Part shown: positions 22,537-35,530 of the stretch, in pieces
Layout of the letters: each line of letters opens with the position of its first letter
Position numbering within the stretch: position 1 is the stretch's first letter
Notes under the pieces: generated by a model
Seen by the model: the letters and a program-made list of their open reading frames with translations, nothing else
What the model was told of the DNA's origin: nothing
The model's database searches: none
Made by a program: the position numbers and the translations under genes
Origin: Enoplolaimus lenunculus
Lineage: Eukaryota > Nematoda > Enoplea > Enoplida > Thoracostomopsidae
Reading direction: 5' to 3'
Length of the DNA: 64,000 nt
Assembly: GCA_030248215.1 (NCBI GenBank)
Contig: JASANG010002742.1
Span: forward strand, 1-64,000

Positions 22537-23110
22537 TTGGGGCTCGTAACCAGAGAAGTGTCAGGAGCGCCTGAACGTCCTGAAGAAAAATTTTGACATT
22601 GACTAGGAAATGTTTCAACCCAGGTTTAAAATTAATGTGAAACTTGCCCAACGAGTGCCCCAACTAATAATTGTTTTAACACGAACCAGAGTTACTCGGA
22701 TGAACTACGGGTCGACATTTAGTCAGCTAAATTAAGCAAAACGTTAAATTCAATAGTAAACAGTTTTCGGTGAAACGTTTTCAGGGGGAGTTGAAACATT
22801 TATTCCGAAATAACAGATCAGATTTAGAGGAAGCTTCTGCTATTATGAGCATCCAGGAGGCAGTGCAGACCTGTGCTCATAATTTTAATGCTTAAATTTT
22901 TTGCCTAGTTTGGGTCAAAAAGTGGAGCTATTTCTTGGTCAGTGTCGGAGCAGGTTACGGTGAGCTCCACTTTCAAAATTTCGCGGTGGGAGCCCTTGTG
23001 ATGATCGGAATATATTTCAAATTGTTTGTTTAAAATCTTCTTAGCTTCCAGGACCTCTTTTGGGATAAAGGCCGCAAACCTTGGGGTAAGGGAAGTGGCT
23101 GCTCCGGCCC
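22537..23110. repeat. Decayed family F-like and family B-like repeats
   Basis: 22537-22610 resembles a family F end (GGGGCTCGTAACCAGAGAAG). 22970-23110 shares GTGGGAGCCCTTGTG..TTTCAAATTGTTTGTT and a CCTCTTTTGGG block with the 6.5-7.4 kb unit. Confidence 0.45.
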
Positions 23111-25204
23111 TGCTCCTGGTCAGCGTATATCATGCTCGTATCCGGTTCAATTAGGTACTAATGATTCAACAAATATGCTACAGCCTTATGGCCAACTTAT
23201 AATAAAGTTCGCTTGAACACAGTTGATAATTTCAGTTTTATAATTTTATTTAATGTCAAAGTCCCAAATAATAGCAGCAGGTGAGAAAAATTTCAAAATC
23301 TACTTTCAAGCGACCCATAGGTAAAGATTTAATTATATTTAACACGGAAAATGGCAATTCTGGTCAATGACTTGGGTACGTATATATATCCCCAGTTTTC
23401 AATAATTAACAAAACATTCCACACTTGAAAAAGATTTATAAAATTCATAAAACTGTTTATAAAAAATAAAATTTAAGCTTCTTGAAAACTACGTATGAGA
23501 TATCAAGAGTTGATAATGACTATTAGACAAGAGTATGCAACAGGCCATGTTCTGTTTGTTACAGACGACCTCGAGCGCGGGGTTTCTGGTACCCCCTAAA
23601 AAGAGCATACTCCTAAAAAAGTGTGTAACGTTCAAATGCCCCCCTCATAAACTGGGGCCATCTGCATACAGAAAACAGGTAAAGTTAAAAGATGACAAAA
23701 TCATAAATCAAGATTGTAAACGGGCGGTGTTATATACCGTACATTGCAACAGTATTTTGTCTGCTTTAATCGTTTGATCACTTTCCTAAATAAGGGATCG
23801 TCGTACCCATATACTCGCGATCAGTCGTATCAAGACGAAATTTAGAGACAGAATTCGATGATGCATATCTTTAGCGAGATGAAAAAAACGAAAAGTTCGA
23901 TTTAGACTTTTAGAAAAATAATTATATCTGAAGTTCTGGTTGATAACTCGAGCAAGCGTTGTCACATTTTTTTCATTTCTTGGTTCGATTCAATATTTAT
24001 ATTGTGCTCAATCGAGTGTTATGTCATAAGTGTTATTTCTCGATGATTGGCCAAGTATCGGTTTCGTGGCCGTGCTGCAAAATTTGTCGGTATCTGACTT
24101 CCTCAAACTTTGTTAACCTTTAGGCTTCGGTTTCGGTATTTTTACTATCACCGGTTGCGTTGTGTCAGGCGCTTATACTCGCGCTAAAATATACACCTGA
24201 AAATACATATGTATATATACATATATATTTATTATATGTATAAACAACGATTCAAAGGCCTATTTTTGGTAAATTTCTGAGATCTCTAAGTTGCGAAAAT
24301 TGCAATATCATGTGTGCAGATGGCGAACTTGTCTCTAAAGTATACGGAAATACTTCTTGGCACGAGGTATTAAGTTACCTCAGTTTCTAAAATTACTATT
24401 ACATTCCAAAATTTAGACAACAAATTATATTTTTATTTAGGAGTTTAGCGGCTATGAAATATTAGTATATTAAGAATTTGGTTCAAAGTAGGCATTTGAC
24501 GTGATGTCTGAGGCAGTAAACCAGCAATCAAACAGTAAGAAAGGTTAAACAAATTACCAGAACGACAAAAACTATATCGAATATTTTAGGCCTCGCAACA
24601 TTTTGGTTATCTGAGACATGCGGCGTTTGCCAGAAAATGGTCTGATGCGAAAATATGTTGCATATGTTAGCTTCTCAAGCTTTTCCATTATCATTCTAGC
24701 CTCACAAGCTGAAGTATTTAAAAACTTAACATTTTGAACGCTGAAGGATGTACCTATCTAGTGATTGAAAATTTTTTGGACACAGCCAAATTTGTGGAAC
24801 CACTCCACTGGAAGGAAGACAAATATTCTCAGTCGAACTCGTTTTAACTCAGGTGACAAATTTTTCTTTTATGTGAGTTGAAGCTATGCTTTAGAAGAGC
24901 AGAGCGCCTTCACGCATTTCCTCGTAGTTGCAAGCCTGACGAGTGACTGCCAACTCGCAGAATATTCTTTCTAATACAACACAATTGCAACAATTCCAAA
25001 ACAACAATACAACATTGTCAACTTATGGTGGCATTTGGCCAGATCTTACTCTTCTATAACTTGGTAATTGAAAAATAATTACAAAATTGTTTTATTTTCA
25101 AACTAAACCAATTTTTGTTTACCTGTCACTTTTAGTGAATGGACCACGACCAAAAATCACTAGCGCACATACACGGTGGTCGGCAATACCACACGGCAGG
25201 TCTG
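23111..25204. other. Unassigned DNA
   Basis: Featureless apart from a TA-rich simple stretch near 24186-24240. No exon recognised. Confidence 0.4.
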
Positions 25205-25209
25205 TTGTC

Positions 25210-25400
25210 AGCCCATCATCCTAGGGGAACAAGCCCGTAGCCATATCGATATGGTAAGGAAGCAAAACAAATTCCGTCGGCACATGTTAATTTAGAATGA
25301 CTTACAAGAATGGGCAAATACAGGGGTAAAGTATAAATTTTACGGGTGCAAGAGAAGAACTCTCTTGCCGTCCCCTCAGGCTACAAACCTGAGCCAAGAA
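25210..25400. mobile_element. Family F-like repeat
   Basis: AAGCCCGTAGCCATATCG at the left and an inverted CAGGCTACAAACC at the right. Confidence 0.45.
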
Positions 25401-26164
25401 AAAGTATTCAAGATGTTGTATAAATAAAGTTTTCGTCAAAATCATCGCGTTTAAATTATTAATATTGCACGATAAACCAGAAAACACATATGAGGCTTGT
25501 TGAGAGATACAGCTAAGAATCACGCAAGGTACCTACCTACTGGCGGAACTTTTTGCCGAGGGCGTTTATGGGACGGCAAGTATTTGGGCACTCTTCTTTG
25601 CTCGAGACGCCAAAAGAAAAATGTTGACAGACAAACAATTGTTTACGTAAATATTGTTTTTATATCGTAAGTGGAAGGCAAAAGCACGCTGCTGATTCAT
25701 ACATGGTTAACAAGCGAAGAGCCCCAGACTCGAAGCCAGCTTATAGGAGCCGAGAGTATCATGTTGTGGCGAATTTACATGACTTACAAGCGGGGTTGAA
25801 CATTTTCTTGCCAAAGCAAACTTTTTCTACGTGCAGCTAAAGATGCCTTGGGTGTCCCAAAAACACAGATACGTGCCCGTGATGGGTTTATTCAATCGGT
25901 TTTCAATACTCAAGTGTACGAGTAAATTATTAATGGTTGACGTGGATGTTTGTTGTCTTTTATGTGGAGACATGAAAAATTTTATCAGTATAGGATTTAA
26001 TAAAACATACATGAAACGTATAGCCGGCATTAATTGTATGCAGGATTTTATTTTCACCGGGCATATATATTTATAAGTTGCGAAAAAGTTTTTTGGACTC
26101 TGGGATTCAACATGCTTATCTGAAGCCATAATGCTAATGTCACAGCAAAAATTAGTTCGAAACA
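25401..26164. other. Unassigned DNA
   Basis: Open frames of 135 (-) and 81 (+) codons overlap each other here and run into a repeat; no family or splice evidence supports either. Confidence 0.35.
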
Positions 26165-26316
26165 CTGTGACTCGTAGCCAGCTAACCTTGTTAGAGGAGC
26201 TAAAACAATTTTCTACAATAGTTTTCGTTAACATGCAAGCAAGGTTGAAAATTTTCTAGTAGAACCTTACACGGGGCTGAGAACCCTTCTGCGTCCTTTG
26301 GCTACGAACCCGTGAA
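26165..26316. mobile_element. Family F TIR element
   Basis: ACTCGTAGCCAGCTAACC at the left, GCAAGCAAGGTTGAAAATTT inside and TTTGGCTACGAACCCGTG at the right; the outer words are inverted repeats. Confidence 0.65.
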
Positions 26317-26598
26317 CACACCCTGTACGTTATTGGTAGCCGGAGCGAACACGAAAAGGAAGATGTAAAATTATTACGCTAAAACTGAGTGGTCGAAAGA
26401 ATATGCAACAAATCGTTTCTTGAAACAAACACGAGACAGTAATTTAAAACTTTAAGCTGAACCTTTGCCAGCGAACATAACTATCATCATTCCACTTTAA
26501 AATTCAAAGTTGATTTCAGTAAAAATTATTTTTTCTTTTAATAGGTGAATGCTGTCTACTTAGTAAACATTGTTTTATGAAACTTTAAAAGATCTAAG
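26317..26598. other. Unassigned DNA
   Basis: No exon or repeat match found by eye. Confidence 0.35.
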
Positions 26599-26892
26599 TG
26601 TAGCGCATAAACGACTCCAGGACCAAATAATGTTGAGTTCAATAGTTTAAAGCATACTTAAGTTTTGAAAGTGCATTCCTAAGTATAACCTTGCATTATC
26701 GCTCAAGCTGTGTGCACAAGCCAAATAAACATTTAATCCAACGGATAATTGTAATACCGGATATATCAGTAACAAAGGATGGCAGAGCGTGGGTTAAAAC
26801 TAAATATCAGTCCGTAACCGAATAACTGGGGGTACCCTCTGGAGAGGCCAAATAAATATCAGTACCCCCTCTTATTCGTGTACCTATAGTAC
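26599..26892. mobile_element. Family C element, copy 4, left-truncated
   Basis: Begins inside the element at TGTAGCGCATAAACGACTCC and runs to the right end CTCTTATTCGTGTACCTATA. Confidence 0.75.
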
Positions 26893-27540
26893 AAAAAATT
26901 CAACAATTCATACAAATTTTTCTCTTCATTTTTTGTTATTAATAAATCAAGCCGCTCTAATTTTTTTGCTTAAATTTAATAAAATAACGCTGTTACTGGA
27001 CACTTTGAATAATAACCAACCTCAGTAGCAGCAATATTAATCTTGCGGTTTTTTGACTTGGCTACGGACCTGAGAATCGTACGAACGGCACGATATAACA
27101 TTATAAGCTATTAAGGTCAAAGACTTCAAATGGCTACAAAGAAAAATTTGAAGTAATTAGTTTAGCACACGAATGTATATATTTAGGTTATTATCCTACA
27201 CAATTTTAAAATTATTTACGGTTTTCGTAGTCCTATTAGAGTTGTTAGATTTGCGGTGTAGCGCAGCTGTTAGTTTAACACGAAGACGAAAACTAAATCA
27301 GCCATTTATTTCAAGAAAATAACTTGGAAAACTGAAGTTTTCAAGCGGTAGTGATTGCGCATTTGAATTGCTGGCAATGCGAATCACAGACTGAATATAT
27401 AACTTTAAGTTCCCAACAGAATATGATAGGGGTGCGACGTCCTGCGGACGTCTTCTTCCCTCTAAACGAGAATTTTTCAAAAACATGAAAAGAATTTAGA
27501 TAGAAAAATTTGCCGGGTACCGTACGGTAGAACCACCAAT
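26893..27540. other. Unassigned DNA
   Basis: A word like a tRNA A-box (GTAGCGCAGCTGTTAGTTTA) lies near 27256, perhaps a SINE remnant, with no matching B-box seen. Confidence 0.35.
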
Positions 27541-27544
27541 AAAG

Positions 27545-28092
27545 AATGGGTTAATAAAAGTTTGGGGTCGTTATTTTGAGTCGTTTATCAATAGGAGTTC
27601 GTATCCCTAACTAAAGTCCATTTGCGGATAGAGCCCATAAGTCCTAAATAGAGTCCATAAAAGGCAGCAGAGCAGAATGACCTGCACTGCTAAAAATGTG
27701 AAAATCACTGAGACAGCCTGCATAAAGCATTATTAAATCCAGAAAAAAAGATTAACATGGCAATCAACAAAAATGCTTCGCAGTAAGTCTGTTTGCCCAA
27801 AAAAACAGTATAGAAAAGATTGGTGTTAGCTGCTGCAAACATGAGGTGAATTAAAAATAAATAACAGTCTGTAACCGAATAACAGGATGAACTATTTGAA
27901 AGGCAAAATGAGTATCAGTTTCCTCTTATATTCGGGTCACTAAAGCATATAGATCTATCAGTTGTTAGTTTAGGGGACTGATAGATCTATATGCTTTAGT
28001 GACCCGAATAACAGGATGAACCATTTGAGAGGCAAAATGAGTATCAGTTTTCTCTTTTATTCGGATCAATAAAGCATATAGATCTATCAGTT
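27545..28092. mobile_element. Family C element, copy 5, with inverted duplication of its end
   Basis: A left-decayed copy runs to about 27945. Its right end plus flank is then repeated: 27929-27961 and 27978-28010 are perfect 33-base inverted arms with a 16-base spacer, and a third copy of the flank word (AAAGCATATAGATCTATCAG) ends at 28090. Confidence 0.8.
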
Positions 28093-28955
28093 CCATAAAC
28101 TAACATTCTTGTTATGGTCATCGTATATCATCTTTAGTTTTCTTGTAGAAAATAATACCCATCCGATTCAAACTGAAGACATAGCTACTTTGATTCATAA
28201 CTAGCAAACGTGGGAATATTGGCACCACGCCTACTACAGCGTGCTGGGAAATATTGTCCAGGTTTTGCGTTGACTGGCTACTATATTTCATGTCCATGTA
28301 AAAACTATTTTACATATATTTTTATAACTTCCATTGATTACCTACAATACGGTGATTAGCCAGCATTCTAATTCGATTACAGAATGATCTGAAGAAATAC
28401 TGAGGGCATGCGCGTTAAAAGCAACGAGAAAATTTTAAGACCTCGTCGTTTTAAAGCCTGTGAAACCTTCGTTTCCTTATCCTTTTACAAATTTCGCTGA
28501 AAACGGCGTCATTTTTATATGGTTTTTTGATTCTTATGGTGTATGCGCGTTTGCGCTTCAACACAAACAACTTCCGAGTAAAAGTGAAACAATTTAAAGA
28601 AAACAACGGGCTTGACACCGAGTGATAAAATGCTCACAGTAAAGCTGGTTCGAACCGATTTCAAAAGCGAGCAAGCTTCAAAAAATTTCTTCAAAGATTA
28701 TGTGGTCAAAGCATATAGTCCTCTCTTATACAAATTCTTGATTTTTTCACCATTTATGCGCTATTAAGATTGGTGCGTTGATGGTAAATTGAACAGAGTA
28801 GCATTTAGCGAGTTTAAGCTAAGGATACAGGAAGATTGTAATATTTAAAATACGATCATTGTTGCGTAGCTACAAAATCCGAGTTCAGAAGCGATGTTGA
28901 AATGTACAGTACCTGTCACCAGTTAGTATATTTTAAACAAGCAGGTGGATAACGC
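28093..28955. other. Unassigned DNA
   Basis: No exon or repeat match found by eye. Confidence 0.4.
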
Positions 28956-28959
28956 ATAC

Positions 28960-30285
28960 CAGTTATTACGGATGGGAGTCTCAACGTCAGTTTCAGTATC
29001 AAATCCTGAAAATTTCTGAGTCTCGCGTGGACGCAGTCGAAGTCTCAGTCTCAGCTTTTGAAACGTCTCAGGTTTAGAAACTGACACTCCGGTATTGATG
29101 CCCGAAAGCAGTGCCAGTTGCGGCCAAATTGTTTTATTAATATTCATGATTGCTACTCGAAAATTGTGGTTGCATAGCGATTTGCGGATTAAACATACAG
29201 CTGCAAGATTGTCAAAAGTTTTGTTTTTTAAAAAACTGCGATACACTCAATTGGCGTTTTGTGAAAAAACTTTTGAGCATTTAATTGAACGATGTGCTAA
29301 ATTTAGTCTGCGGGCTAACAGAATGTTTGTGAACTAAGTCTCGAAACTTTACTGTCTATGTGACAGTTCTTACGTATGAAAATTTCAAATATAAAGTTTA
29401 TAGTGAAAAAGCCCAGCCAGTATCACTAATCTGATGCGGGGTTCATGTTGCAACCGGGGCAGGCGGGACACGGTTTGTCCCATATTGATTCGACGTGAAC
29501 GTTAAAATTCGGGCTCTTATATCGGTTCGGCAGACAAAACTCGAATGTCATATGACATTAGCTTACAAGCCACAACTCTGAAATGATCAATGTGTACAAG
29601 GGACGATATGTCACGTGATACTGTGCGACATTCATGCGAATATCATATGATATTCCAAAATTTCAACGAATATCATATGCTATTCAGCGGGACAGTGCAA
29701 CCTTTGGGTACTATAAATGAATGAAAGTTAAACGGCAGCTGCAAAATATGCTTTAAATAGCAAATATACGTCTGTAATTTCGTTTCCGACACAAAATCGC
29801 TCAGAAAAATACTGTCATAATTCAAAAATTCAAATTTTAAATTCTAGTGTCATATGATATTCAACAGGACAATTTGGGTATGTTACCTCAAGTATACAGA
29901 CATTTGAAAATATATCATATGATATTCGCTGACAATACGTCGAATATCATATGATATTGAAGGACAAAAAGGGACCGACACATGATGATAGCAGACAAAT
30001 ACGATTTTTTGAATACGATATGGGGTTTATAGCAGAAAAAATGTAACAGAATAGGCTAATAGGGACAAAACATGTCCCGAGCTGCCCAGGTTATAACGTG
30101 AACCCCGCATGAGTTCTGCGACAGTACAATTTTTATTGTGCAATATATGAATCGGGATCGGAACTTTTTTGAAACAGAAATTCTTATTTGAATCAGACTG
30201 TCTCAATTCTGAGCCTCAAAAAATTTGAGACTGTCCCAGTCTCTGGCTCTACTTGCTCATTGAGACTCTCATCCGTGCCTGCCAA
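28960..30285. mobile_element. TIR element (GGATGGGAGTCTCAAC ends) split by a family A copy
   Basis: TACGGATGGGAGTCTCAAC at 28971 is matched by the inverted TTGAGACTCTCATCCGTG near 30260. The two halves (28960-29433 and 30111-30285) are separated by a complete family A copy, so this element is the older one. The open frames that cross it are not supported as genes. Confidence 0.65.
29434..30110. mobile_element. Family A TIR element, inverted relative to the 1.3-2.0 kb copy
   Basis: Ends ATGCGGGGTTCATGTTGCAA and TTATAACGTGAACCCCGCAT, 677 bp. Palindromes AATATCATATGATATT or one-base variants occur near 29638, 29668, 29850, 29910 and 29945. No coding frame. Confidence 0.85.
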
Positions 30286-31984
30286 TTAGGAAAATTTTTT
30301 GCCTACCCGTGCAGAACAGGAGACAGGCACGCAGCCCAAAAACAAGGTTTGGAACATGGTGACGAAGAGTAAAAAACCTAGCGAGCTAATCAAACGAGAA
30401 GCCAAACAAAATTTATTTTTCATCATTTGTATAAGTCTGAGGTTTGAGTCAAATAGGCGACTAGAGATTTTTAAGTTAATGGCAAATCTAGCCCGTCCTT
30501 TATAAATAAATTCATTTATATTTTATACCCCCATAAAGTTTATTGCCAAATTTTAAAATCAGATAATTTTTGAAAACTTGATCATTACGAGCTTTTATAT
30601 ACGCCAAATCGTTTGCGCCTAGTACCAGTTAGCATAACAAAGTGTTCAACTGTAACTTCCGCGTTTCCACTAAACCAAAATGACCTCAATCAATCGTTAT
30701 TTACTGCAAAACCGTACCAAATTGCACCCTAATATGCTAAATGACTAGAATTGGTTACAAGTCACTACCAACTACTCACGCCCAAGCACACACAACCCAA
30801 ACAACAAAAAAAACACAAGAAACCCCAAATCCCCAAAAAACCAAAAAAAAAAAAAAACAAAACAAAAATTAGCTAGCACAAAGCTTAGAAATATATACAG
30901 ATAAACAGTTGACAATTAATTAATAATGAAAATTTATTATATATCTTTCTTTGGCTTCTACAAAGATTTTGAGAAATTTTTGAAAACTAACACAACTATT
31001 ACTGAAGCAAAGAACTTCATTTCAAAATTGAACGTAGTACAGCCGTTTATTCTGTTCTATTTTTTTTCGCAATGTTTAAGCGAAAACTAGAAAATATCTT
31101 TACACAGATGTATATATATTGCGCTGAAACTGCAAAATGTTTTAAAGCTGTCGAAAAATTAGAATCACAATATTAATTAGCAGCACAACCGTTGCGGTTC
31201 GTATGCCGCCCGCAACTGATTTTGGAATTGTTTCCATCCACGCTGTAGTGACCAAAAACGTAGTCACACTTTCAGATAACGAGCATTGACCTATTTGGGG
31301 GCCGAAATAATGGTGCATTAATATATGTGACCCATGTGGTTTATAAGGACCTGCGTACTAAGTCAAAGCCAAAGCCTTGAAACCTAAGATTACGCATAAG
31401 CGTAAGATTAAACATAAGACTAATGCTAATCCTAGTTTCCAGTATTTGATTCACACAGTATTCGTGAGAGGGCAGGTGCCTATAATTAACATCAGCGGTA
31501 TAGACACAGACTCAAAAACAATGTTCCTTACTGTAAAGTATAATAGTGTGAGAGGTTATACAGAGCAAAATTGCCGGCGGCGTCGATATATTTTCTCATA
31601 CCATTGAACTCAATCTTGAGGCGGAAACGGATACAGTTTTGTTAAAGGCTGGACAGCTCTAAAAATACATTTGGCAGTCTTTTTGAAATTTAACACATTT
31701 TTAGTCTATGAGTATCAGTTGAACGAAAATATAATAGCAAATTAGCTTGTTTATTCGAATGAAAAATACTGACTTGAAAATTTTATGAATTATATTTTTA
31801 AATGTATGGGTTGTCAAAAAATTTGAAGACATTTCATTATGTGTGTGCCTCCGATTTAGTTTCAAATGAGTATGATTACCCCTTCTTAAAAGTAAAATAG
31901 ACTGTGAGCAACTATACATGTGTATGTAAATTGATAGACAATGCGCTGCGTTTAAGAATTACTATGCGTGTTCGCTGTGTAATA
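30286..31984. other. Unassigned DNA with A-rich low complexity
   Basis: 30785-30870 is an A/C-only low-complexity run with 15 consecutive A. Telomere-like words occur at 31375-31430. No exon recognised. Confidence 0.4.
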
Positions 31985-32130
31985 CCTCGACAAGACACAA
32001 GAGCCTCAACTTAAGCGTCGAGCTCCTAGAGCCGGTGGTAACGGCAAACGCTTTCCACCTGAGAGGATGCGATTCGAATACTGGCTTTAAATTAGTTCTT
32101 ATGCATACTTACTAAATATTCTGTGAGAAG
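31985..32130 (+). mobile_element. tRNA-derived SINE (family D), diverged copy
   Basis: Shares ACAAGACACAAGAGCC, GCGTCGAGCTCCTAGAGC, an A-box-like region, GCGATTCGAATACTGGC (B-box) and the tail GTGAGAAGGGTTTAAA with the copies at 38980 and 62760. Confidence 0.65.
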
Positions 32131-32829
32131 GGTTTAAAAATTATGGTATAAAGAATCATAAACAAAAGTAAATGGCCTGGTGCAACTACAGGTGAAAAAT
32201 ATCGTAAGAGAGGCCTGAGCTGCGGTAAAATTTAAAAAACTATAAGGATTTTGATTTCGCTAATTTTAACGCTGACTTACAAAGTGTGTACTATCGCTTG
32301 TTTCTGAGCTATTATTCAGAAAACTCCCTACCTGAAACTTCGAAAATTGACTCAAAATTACAATTTAAAATCCTGAACGACGCAATTTTAAATCAAAATA
32401 AAAAAACTTCCACCATCGAACTTAGGTACGGTATAATCTTTGGATTCCATCGGAGGCGATCGCGGAGGCAGACCTTCTGTTGTACATATCCTGAACCTTT
32501 GGCAGCAGGTCAGACTATTAAAGTACTTGGCGTAAAACAAATTTGGCCGATATGCTACTACTGGGATCTACGCTTACCGCGAGGCTTAAAATTTTAAAAT
32601 CCAGAGATCAAAATTCCCGCTGCAATGTATTTACAACAAATACCGGACACATTACAAAAATTACTGAAAAGTAAACCAGCATCAAATCTCGATTTGTTTC
32701 CGAAAAAAAGGATCCCGCAGTGACTCTCAACTGTATTCAAGGCCAAAATTTTGGCGAGGGTTTGAAATCTGGGTGGAGGTACGGAATATGAACACTTATT
32801 AGGGATTTAATCAAAAACAATGCATTTTA
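32131..32829. other. Unassigned DNA
   Basis: A + strand frame is open from 32286 to 32597, and a - strand frame over about 32425-32515 is equally protein-like. A + donor (CTTAG then GTACGG, about 32424) could end an exon, but no acceptor or family supports it. Confidence 0.3.
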
Positions 32830-33205
32830 TAGGTTTCGACGCGCTGAGTTCGGTAGTACCATTTCTAGTGATGCAGGGCACTCGGTTCAACAGTTAAGGC
32901 GCATTAAATTTTAAGTTTATACTACACAAAACATGTACAAACGCCATCTATATTTTAAGAACATGGGAATGATAGATACTTCCTTTTCCAATTTGTGCGT
33001 GTTTGCACAATAATTTCGAGGGCCATAACTCTTGCACCGTTGGCCGTGCAGCCAGTAAAGTGGTACTGTTGACTTCAGCTCGCCTAGACCTAAACGATGG
33101 ATCAGTTATTAAAATCCTAGGAGGTCCAAATTTCGTAACTCCGCTCCAAGCCTTAACTTATCGTAAACCATTACGTAACCCTGGGCCTAATCCTAAAGCC
33201 TAAAT
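32830..33205. mobile_element. Family L dispersed repeat
   Basis: Shares GGGCCATAACTCTTG, GTGGTACTGTTGACTTCAGC, AAAATCCTAGGAGGTCC and GTAACTCCGCTCC with 4130-4560. Confidence 0.65.
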
Positions 33206-33703
33206 TTAAACCTTAACACTAAATGTCTGAGTAAAGTGTACAAGAGCTTATAGTACTGTTCTTGTGTGCTTCCCTTAATACCTTCGCTGGGCTCGTGTGA
33301 ACGCAAAGTAAACAAGCGTAACAAACGTACCTAGAATCTGGCAAAGAGGTACTGGAGGTTGATTAAATTATCGTGTTTGTGACGTATGAAAATAAACCTA
33401 AAACAGCAATAGCAGGATGCAAAATTGATGCATGATTTATCGGAATCAAAGAACAGCCAGAGACCAGTTTCGCATGGCTGTGAGAGAGTCAAATGTGGTA
33501 GTCATTTGTGACAATGTGAAGGTATGGGTAGAACACAACAACTCGTGTATCTTAACGATGAATTTTGTTTTGTGGTTTTATGTATTTTATAAATTTTCAA
33601 AATCAAGTATTACAGTTACGATATTCAAAAGAACAACCTGTGGCACGTCTTAAGCTTAAAAGCTTAAATTATCCGCAAAAAAGTGAACATTTCGAAACCA
33701 GTG
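33206..33703. other. Unassigned DNA
   Basis: No exon or repeat match found by eye. Confidence 0.35.
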
Positions 33704-35074
33704 ATGCGGGATTTACGCTATAAAACCGGGACAACTTGGGACATGTTTTGTCAATGTTAGACTATTGGGTATCATATTGTCTGCTTTATAGACACCATAT
33801 CAAATTCAAAAAATCGTATTTGTAGCAATCATGTGTAGGTCACCTTCTGTTCTTCAATATCATATAATATTCGAAGTATTATCTGCGAATATCATATGAC
33901 ATATTTTCAAATGTCTGCATACTTGAGGTAACCTTATACAAATTGTCCTGTTGAATATCATATGATGATAAAATTAGAAATTTGAACTGTGACGCTGAGG
34001 TTCTATTCGATTTTTTATCGGAAACGGGTGTGCAAGCGTGTGTATTTGGTATTTTAAAGAAAATGTGCTCCTCTGCGGTTCTACTTTTTATCCATTTTTT
34101 AGTAACGCGAGAATACAATTATATTCGTTGTAATGATATTCGCATATTAAATGTTCCACAGTATCACGCGATATACCGACCCTTGTACACATAGATTTTC
34201 CGGGAGCGGTGGCTTGTAAGTTATTGGCTGGGTTTGTGAAACCCTACTTAAGTCCAACTTAGTACTTAAGTGCGTGCTAAGCAATTACTTAACCATTTTG
34301 TCGTTTTTAAAGGTTGACTTAAGCTATTTAAATACTTAAATCGCTGACTATATTTGGTATATTACAGATTAATAGTTCTGACACAACCTTGGTCTAATTA
34401 AATTGTAGACTCATAATGCCTCCTCCTACTCTCTAAAACTTAAACATAAATTATAGCTTAACTAAACTTGAATATTAGTTTAAGTACCAAGTGCAGCCGG
34501 TGTATCTAAGAGTTCATTTAAGTTTAGCTTAAACTGAAAATAAGTAAGATTTTAAATGAGTTTAAGCCTAAGCCTACCAGTTAGTTTTGTTAATTTAGAA
34601 AGTTAATTTAATACTGGTGGATTAGCTTAAGCTTAAATCACGTTAGTTTAAGCTTTTAGAGAGTAGAAAGCAAATCTGCACACTGTAAAATTCCGATGAA
34701 TTGATTAATCAACTCAGAAGGAGAATTGGTTATTTCTGCCTATTTTTGAGTTAATAGCAGTAAACATTAACTCACTCTGAGCTGATTTAATTCTGTGTTA
34801 GTTAATTAATTAACTCAGAATGAGTTCAATCAATTCAGGATTCTGAGTTCTGAAAATCCTAATTCAGAGCTCAGACCGCTGAGTTGATTCAACTCATTCT
34901 GAGTTAAAATCAACTCACTGAAATTTACAGTGCAGTTTTATTTTTATTATACAATGACTAACAGCCAATGTCATATATAAACATCAGAGTTACCCGAATT
35001 TTAACGTTGACGTCAAATCAACAAACGACAAACCGGGACCCGCCGGCCGTGGTTTAATAACGTGAATCCCACAT
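33704..35074. mobile_element. Family A TIR element interrupted by a ~730 bp insertion
   Basis: The left part (33704 to about 34224) follows the 1345-2014 copy from its TIR through GGGAGCGGTGGCTTGTAAG. The last ~115 bp resumes near 34960 and ends TTAATAACGTGAATCCCACA. The insert between carries a GGGTTTGTGAAACCC palindrome, CTTAAGTTTAAGC-rich sequence and the palindromic element K. Confidence 0.75.
34681..34932. mobile_element. Element K, palindromic TIR element
   Basis: Ends CACTGTAAAATTCC and GAAATTTACAGTG are inverted repeats. The interior is a long imperfect palindrome of GAGTTGATTAATCAACTC and AACTCATTCTGAGTT words. A diverged relative lies at 46455-46915. Confidence 0.75.
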
Positions 35075-35400
35075 GAGTGAAAAGTATACAACAGCCCTGC
35101 TCACTATTAATTATTAGGTTTTGAGTATGTGGAACGATATTTATATACCGTTTTTGGACAGATATTGAAATCTCTACTTTTAACAATATATAATCTATAA
35201 TTATGTTGTCAGACATAACTTTTTTCTGAGTTTTTTGTTAAATCTTGAAAAGTTACATGATTATCGCTATGATTAAACCATAAAATAACTCAAGTATTCG
35301 AAAATTGTGTATTGCAGACTTTCTGTAAAAGAACAAAATCTGGTGGTAAAAATTTTGGCCCGATCTTATGCGGAACTATTTTCTGCGCGACTCCAACAGA
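35075..35400. other. Unassigned DNA
   Basis: No exon or repeat match found by eye. Confidence 0.35.
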
Positions 35401-35530
35401 GTAAACTTAAGCTTTATACTGATTTTTTTAGCTTTAGGCTTAGGTATAAGCTCATTCTTACGCTTAATAGGATTAGGCTTAGAAACACGCTTATACTATT
35501 GTCCCACCCCTGTACTATACATTGGCCAAA
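35401..35530. mobile_element. Family E element, inverted
   Basis: GCTTTAGGCTTAGGTATAAG and AGGATTAGGCTTAG hexamer runs precede TATTGTCCCACCCCTGTAC, the family's end in inverted order. Confidence 0.6.
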
